Shown piece by piece: positions 60,625 through 64,000 of a stretch of 64,000 nt of DNA. The notes beneath the pieces are model-generated. The model had not been told where the DNA came from. It saw only the letters and a program-made list of their open reading frames with translations, and did not search any database. Positions within the stretch are counted from its first letter, which is position 1, and each line of letters opens with the position of its first letter. This DNA is from Pseudomonadota bacterium (GTDB lineage: Bacteria; Pseudomonadota; Alphaproteobacteria; Acetobacterales; Acetobacteraceae), in NCBI GenBank assembly GCA_021798915.1, contig JAJZBM010000004.1:62001-126000 (forward strand), in the 5' to 3' direction. The translations under genes and the position numbers were made by a program.

Positions 60625-61397
60625 TGCGGGGCGGCTGGCTCGCGGCTGCCGCGCTGGCCCTCGGGCTCGCGCCAGCAGCCGGCGCCGCGGCGGGCGAGAC
60701 GCTGGACGCGGTGCGTGCCGCCGGCGTGCTCCGCGTCGGCCTGCCCGGCGATTACGCCCCCTTCGCGCTGGTGACGGCCGGGCAGTGGCGCGGGTTCGAT
60801 ATCGATGTTACGCGCGCGATGGCGGCGGCGCTCGTGGCGCGGGTGGTTTTCGTCAAGACCAGTTGGCCGACCCTGATGGATGATCTCGGCGCCGGCAAAT
60901 TCGACCTCGGCGCCGGCGGCATCACCATCACCGCGGCGCGCGCGGCGCGGGCCGCATTTTCCACCCCGCTTCTGGAAGACGGCAAAACCCCTCTCGTCCG
61001 CTGCCCCGACGCCGCGCGTTTCGTGACGCTGGCCGCGATCGATCGCCCCGGCATCCGCGTCATCACCAATCCCGGCGGCACCAATGAAAGTTTTGATCGC
61101 GCCCATCTGCACGCGGCGAGCATCGTGGTCTTTCCCGATAATCGGGGCATTTTCGCCGCCCTCGCCGCCGGGGCCGCCGACCTGATGATCACCGACGCAA
61201 CCGAGGCACGCTATCAACAGCGCGAGACGCCGGGGCTCTGCGCCGTCCATCCTGATCGCCCTTTCTCTGCCAGCGAAAAAGCCTATCTCCTGCCGCCAGG
61301 GGATCGCGCATGGCGGGAGTGGGTGGACGCGTTTCTGGCCCGGGCGCGGAAAAACGGGGCGTTGGCGCGATGGCGGCAGGCGTGGCTTGGGCAATGA
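60624..61397 (+). CDS. PheC-like periplasmic cyclohexadienyl dehydratase
   Basis: A 257-residue exported protein with the periplasmic binding-protein fold. The signal is WLAAAALALGLAPAAGAAAGE. Several stretches match the PheC arogenate/prephenate dehydratases: TSWPTLMDDL, DGKTPLVRC, VITNPGGTNESFDRA, LMITDATEARYQ and SEKAYLLP. PheC evolved from amino-acid binding proteins; the retained GGTNE and DATEAR sequence favours enzyme over transporter subunit, and no permease or ATPase is adjacent. It would make phenylpyruvate or phenylalanine in the periplasm. Confidence 0.75.
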   Translation: MRGGWLAAAALALGLAPAAGAAAGETLDAVRAAGVLRVGLPGDYAPFALVTAGQWRGFDIDVTRAMAAALVARVVFVKTSWPTLMDDLGAGKFDLGAGGITITAARAARAAFSTPLLEDGKTPLVRCPDAARFVTLAAIDRPGIRVITNPGGTNESFDRAHLHAASIVVFPDNRGIFAALAAGAADLMITDATEARYQQRETPGLCAVHPDRPFSASEKAYLLPPGDRAWREWVDAFLARARKNGALARWRQAWLGQ

Positions 61398-61407
61398 CAT
61401 AAAAGAC

Positions 61408-61523
61408 CTTCTTTTTCTGTAGAAAAAGAAGCAAAAAGACTTTTGTCTGTTGGGCAGTGCCTACGGCACTGCCCGGTGCTCAAACAGATAAAAGTTTTTT
61501 GGTTCTTTTTTTCAAAAAAGAAC
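61408..61523. repeat. Long composite palindrome, repeat family copy 5
   Basis: Three nested or adjacent inverted repeats fill the gap between the pheC-like gene and the SDR. 61408-61431 has 11-base arms CTTCTTTTTCT/AGAAAAAGAAG. 61452-61474 has a 10-bp G/C stem GGGCAGTGCC with a TAC loop. 61502-61523 has arms GTTCTTTTTT/AAAAAAGAAC. The sequence between them is itself inverted (AAAAGACTTTTGTCTGTT facing AACAGATAAAAGTTTTTT), so the whole unit can form one long cruciform. It probably terminates transcription of the amidase operon. Confidence 0.8.
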
Positions 61524-61548
61524 ATTTTTTTCTAGAGGGGGAAAGATC

Positions 61549-62292
61549 ATGACGAGACTTGCGGGAAAAATCGCGTTGATCACCGGCGCCGCGTCGGGAA
61601 TTGGCCGGGAGACGGCGGCGCTGTTTGCCGCCGAGGGCGCCACGGTGGTGGCAAGCGATGTGGACGAAGCGGGGCTGGCCGGAGTTCCGGGCCGCGCGGT
61701 CAGGCTCGACGTCACCAGCGAGGATGATTGGCAGGCGGCGTTCGCGCAAGCCAAGGCGGCGTTCGGGCGGGTCGATATCCTGGTCAATGCTGCCGGGATC
61801 GCGATCGGCGGCGCGATCGAAAATACCTCGCTCGCGGATTGGCGGCGGACCATGGCGGTCAATGCCGAGGGCACGTTTCTCGGCTGCCGCGAGGCGGTGC
61901 GCGCCATGCGCGAGAGCGGCGGCGGCGCGATCGTCAATATCTCCTCCGCCGCCGGTCTGGTCGGTGATCCGAAACTCGCCGCCTATTGCGCGAGCAAGGG
62001 GGCGGTGCGGCTGCTGACCAAGTCGGTCGCGCTTCATTGCGCGCGCGCCGGCTATAAAATCCGCTGCAACTCGGTGCATCCCTCCTTCGCTGAAACGCCG
62101 ATGCTGGAACGCATGTTCGCCCGCGCCGCCGACCCCGAAAAGCTCCGCGCCGGGCTGATCCGCGCAACGCCGCTCGGCCGCCTCGGCAGCGCCGGCGACG
62201 TTGCCGGGGCGATCCTCTATCTCGCCTCCGACGAAGCCGCCTTCATCACCGGCGCGGAATTGGCGGTGGATGGCGGGCTGACCGCGGCGTGA
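61549..62292 (+). CDS. Classical short-chain dehydrogenase/reductase
   Basis: A 247-residue SDR. Cofactor motif TGAASGIG (12-19), NAAG (80-83), catalytic Ser132/133 and Tyr146-x-x-x-Lys150 (YCASK) are all present. Asp37 after the second strand favours NAD(H). The ATG at 61549 has GAGGGGG upstream. Substrate unknown; the sequence resembles cyclopentanol/3-beta-hydroxysteroid-type dehydrogenases. It overlaps the VOC gene by one base. Confidence 0.9.
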   Translation: MTRLAGKIALITGAASGIGRETAALFAAEGATVVASDVDEAGLAGVPGRAVRLDVTSEDDWQAAFAQAKAAFGRVDILVNAAGIAIGGAIENTSLADWRRTMAVNAEGTFLGCREAVRAMRESGGGAIVNISSAAGLVGDPKLAAYCASKGAVRLLTKSVALHCARAGYKIRCNSVHPSFAETPMLERMFARAADPEKLRAGLIRATPLGRLGSAGDVAGAILYLASDEAAFITGAELAVDGGLTAA

Positions 62293-62666
62293 TGATCGAT
62301 CACATCTCGCTGGGCGTCGCCGATCTCGCCCGCGCGCGGCGCTTCTATGACACAGCGCTGGCGCCGCTCGGCTATCGCTATCTGCGCGGCAGCGAGACCA
62401 CGGCGGGCTATGGCGACGACGACGCGGCGTTCTGGATCGTCGCGGCATCCCGCCCGGTGGCGCCCGATCCGGCTTCGGGCCTCCATGTCTGCTTTCGTGC
62501 CCCAAACCGGACGGCGGTCGCGGCGTTTTATGCCGCGGCACTGGGCGCCGGCGGGCGCGACAATGGCGCCCCCGGCGAGCGGGAGTACGAGCCCGGCTAT
62601 TACGCCGCTTTCGTCATCGACCCGGACGGCTATCGCATCGAGGCCTATTGCGGAGAGACAGGGTGA
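62292..62666 (+). CDS. VOC-family (glyoxalase/dioxygenase-fold) protein
   Basis: A 124-residue protein with the paired beta-alpha-beta-beta-beta modules of the vicinal oxygen chelate family. It starts MIDHISLGVADLARARRFYD and ends YYAAFVIDPDGYRIEAYC, with His4 and the late Glu as expected metal ligands. ATG 62292 is taken rather than the GTG one codon before. It shares the TGA/GTG junction with the nucleoside hydrolase gene. Confidence 0.88.
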   Translation: MIDHISLGVADLARARRFYDTALAPLGYRYLRGSETTAGYGDDDAAFWIVAASRPVAPDPASGLHVCFRAPNRTAVAAFYAAALGAGGRDNGAPGEREYEPGYYAAFVIDPDGYRIEAYCGETG

Positions 62667-63577
62667 CGCCGCTCCCGGTCATCATCGATTGCGATCCCGG
62701 CACCGATGACGCGATCGCCCTTCTCCTCGCGCTCGCTTCGCCGGAGATCGCGCTCCAGGCGATCACCGTGGTCGGCGGCAATGTCGGGCTGGAGCATACC
62801 CTGGCCAATGCCCTGGCGCTGGTCGAACTCGCCGGGGCCAGGGTTCCGGTCCATGCCGGCGCGGCGCGGCCGATCCGTGGTGAATTCACCTCGGCGCCCC
62901 GGGCTCATGGCGAAAACGGTCTTGCCGGTGTGACCTTGCCTCCGGGCGGGGGGGCGGCGCCGGGGCTCGCCGCCGAAATCATCCGTGCCCATCTCCGCGC
63001 CGCGCCCGCCCCGCTTACCCTGGTCGGCATCGGCCCGGCGACCAATCTCGCCCTCGCCTTGCTGGCCGAGCCCGATCTCGCAGGCAATATCGCCCAAATC
63101 GTCCTGATGAGTGGTGCGCGCGCGGGCGGCAATGTCACCGCGGCCGCCGAGTTCAACGCCTGGAGCGACCCCGAGGCGTTGGCGGTGCTGCTCGCCGCCG
63201 GCTGCCCGCTCACGCTCGCGCCGCTCGACCTCACCCATCAGGCGCTGGTGACGCCTTCGCGTCTCGCGCGCCTCCGCGCCGCCGGGACGGGAGCGGCGCT
63301 TGCCACCGCCTGCGCCATTCTCGCAGCCCAACCGCCGCATCCGACCCTCCCAGGCCCTCCGCTGCATGACCCCTGCGCCCTCGCCTGGCTGATCCGCCCC
63401 GCCCTCTTCACCGCGCGCCCGGCCTTCGTCGCCGTCTCCTGCGCCGAAGGGGCGATGCGGGGACAGACGACGATCGCGCCCGCCCCGGAAGAGACCGCCA
63501 ATGCCCTGGTGCTTGAGACGCTTGACGCCGACGGCTTCTTCGCGCTGCTCGGCGAGCGGCTTTCGCGCCTGCCGTGA
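62663..63577 (+). CDS. Nucleoside hydrolase (inosine-uridine preferring family)
   Basis: A 304-residue enzyme that splits ribonucleosides into base and ribose. The N-terminal calcium site DCDPGTDD (residues 9-16) is diagnostic. Later VGIGPATNLALAL and the C-terminal HDPCALAWL (His-Asp ligand) fit. The start is a GTG at 62663 overlapping the VOC stop. It could release uracil or other bases for the pyrimidine pathway at 13-23 kb, but no RutR site is seen here. Confidence 0.92.
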   Translation: MTPLPVIIDCDPGTDDAIALLLALASPEIALQAITVVGGNVGLEHTLANALALVELAGARVPVHAGAARPIRGEFTSAPRAHGENGLAGVTLPPGGGAAPGLAAEIIRAHLRAAPAPLTLVGIGPATNLALALLAEPDLAGNIAQIVLMSGARAGGNVTAAAEFNAWSDPEALAVLLAAGCPLTLAPLDLTHQALVTPSRLARLRAAGTGAALATACAILAAQPPHPTLPGPPLHDPCALAWLIRPALFTARPAFVAVSCAEGAMRGQTTIAPAPEETANALVLETLDADGFFALLGERLSRLP

Positions 63578-63795
63578 CCTTCCGCCTACAGGGACAAGCC
63601 GCCCTCGCCCGAATTGGCTTGGCGGGTGCGCGTGGTTAGCCTGTCTGCCAGGGATTCGTGGCGCTCGCGGCGCTCAGCCGTATCATTCTCGGCTTTCGCC
63701 ACCCCGCCTGCCGGTATATGACCGCGCTTACGCCGGGGACGCGCTCGCCGATGATTTCGGCTGAACAACCGGTTCGCCTGGAAATTGGGCCGAGA

Positions 63796-64000
63796 TTACG
63801 CGGGCGCGATCGCGGTGGTGATATCATTCCCGCCATCGACCAACCGCTCCCAGAATAGCGCCGCGCCTTCCTCGCCCGCGGCCGTGCGCGGGATGAATCC
63901 GAGGCGCGGATAGAGATCGGCGACGACGCCGTTTTTCGCGGTCGGGCGATATTCGCCGACCAGACGCACAAAGCCGCGCGCCCCGGCCAGCGTCAGCAGA
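63796..64000 (-). CDS. C-terminus of a FkbH-like (HAD-IIIC family) protein, partial
   Basis: The 67 C-terminal codons of a minus-strand gene cut by the window edge; the TAA is at 63796-63798. The translated piece has GEYRPTAKNGVVADLYPRLGF, closely matching the GxYxPTxKNxxVxxxYxxLGF signature at the end of FkbH-like proteins (HAD-IIIC phosphatase plus GNAT-like domain) used in polyketide, peptide or surface-glycan acyl loading. The rest of the gene and its cluster lie beyond the window. The 218 bases between it and 63577 show nothing recognisable. Confidence 0.75.
   Translation of the reverse strand, partial: LLTLAGARGFVRLVGEYRPTAKNGVVADLYPRLGFIPRTAAGEEGAALFWERLVDGGNDITTAIAPA

Noticed and set aside
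60624-61397. Polar amino acid ABC transporter binding protein
   Set aside because: PheC-specific stretches and the absence of permease or ATPase genes favour a dehydratase; the binding-protein reading is kept only as an alternative.

Overview
The window is chromosomal DNA of a high-GC (about two thirds G+C by eye) Gram-negative bacterium, most likely an alphaproteobacterium of the Rhodospirillales/Acetobacteraceae type. The grounds are the gene content and protein flavour: a degenerate EF-G-like protein, a fused AroK-AroB, BluB, a PEP-CTERM protein, many Liv-type ABC transporters, and a recurrent GTTCTTTTTT-type palindrome at gene ends. The genus is not decided by the sequence. Genes are tightly packed; no gene-free stretch exceeds about 220 bases. 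Housekeeping genes (murA, accA, xerD, aroKB, secA, dut, three tRNAs) alternate with catabolic and transport operons.

Layout. 0-3.6 kb: 4-hydroxyproline epimerase, murA and a PRISE-type reductase. 3.7-8.2 kb: a complete Liv-type transporter (SBP-G-F-H-M). 8.4-13.2 kb: an ArsR-type regulator, a DMT exporter, an EF-G-like protein and a tartrate/D-malate dehydrogenase. 13.3-23.7 kb: a pyrimidine catabolism block. 23.7-30.6 kb: tRNA-Pro, a DHA2 drug exporter, accA, xerD, aroKB, tRNA-Val and an N-formylglutamate amidohydrolase. 30.6-42.7 kb: a minus-strand catabolic locus facing an IclR regulator. 42.9-50.5 kb: tRNA-Val and a Liv operon that runs into a thiolase and an acyl-CoA dehydrogenase. 50.5-57 kb: serine protease, carbonic anhydrase, secA, PEP-CTERM metalloprotease, bluB and csaA. 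57-63.6 kb: a gamma-glutamyltransferase/amidase operon, then an SDR/VOC/nucleoside hydrolase operon. The right edge cuts a FkbH-like gene.

The most coherent system is the divergent pyrimidine block. On the minus strand, PreT-PreA (dihydropyrimidine dehydrogenase), a beta-ureidopropionase-type amidase and an NMT1/THI5-type ABC importer form one seven-gene unit. On the plus strand, RutR, dihydropyrimidinase and dUTPase form another. A 16-bp palindrome close to the E. coli RutR operator lies between them. Together they encode uptake and the full reductive route from uracil/thymine to the beta-amino acid.

The most novel-looking locus is 30.6-41.8 kb. It holds a protein fusing a biuret-hydrolase-like isochorismatase domain to an AtzH/HpxZ-like domain, a beta-hydroxyacid dehydrogenase, an alpha/beta hydrolase, a small SCP2-like protein, two Liv-type binding proteins, a Liv transporter with a fused LivM-LivG subunit, and a ThDP enzyme under a divergent IclR regulator. 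Its substrate cannot be read from the sequence; an amide or ureide-like compound is the best inference.
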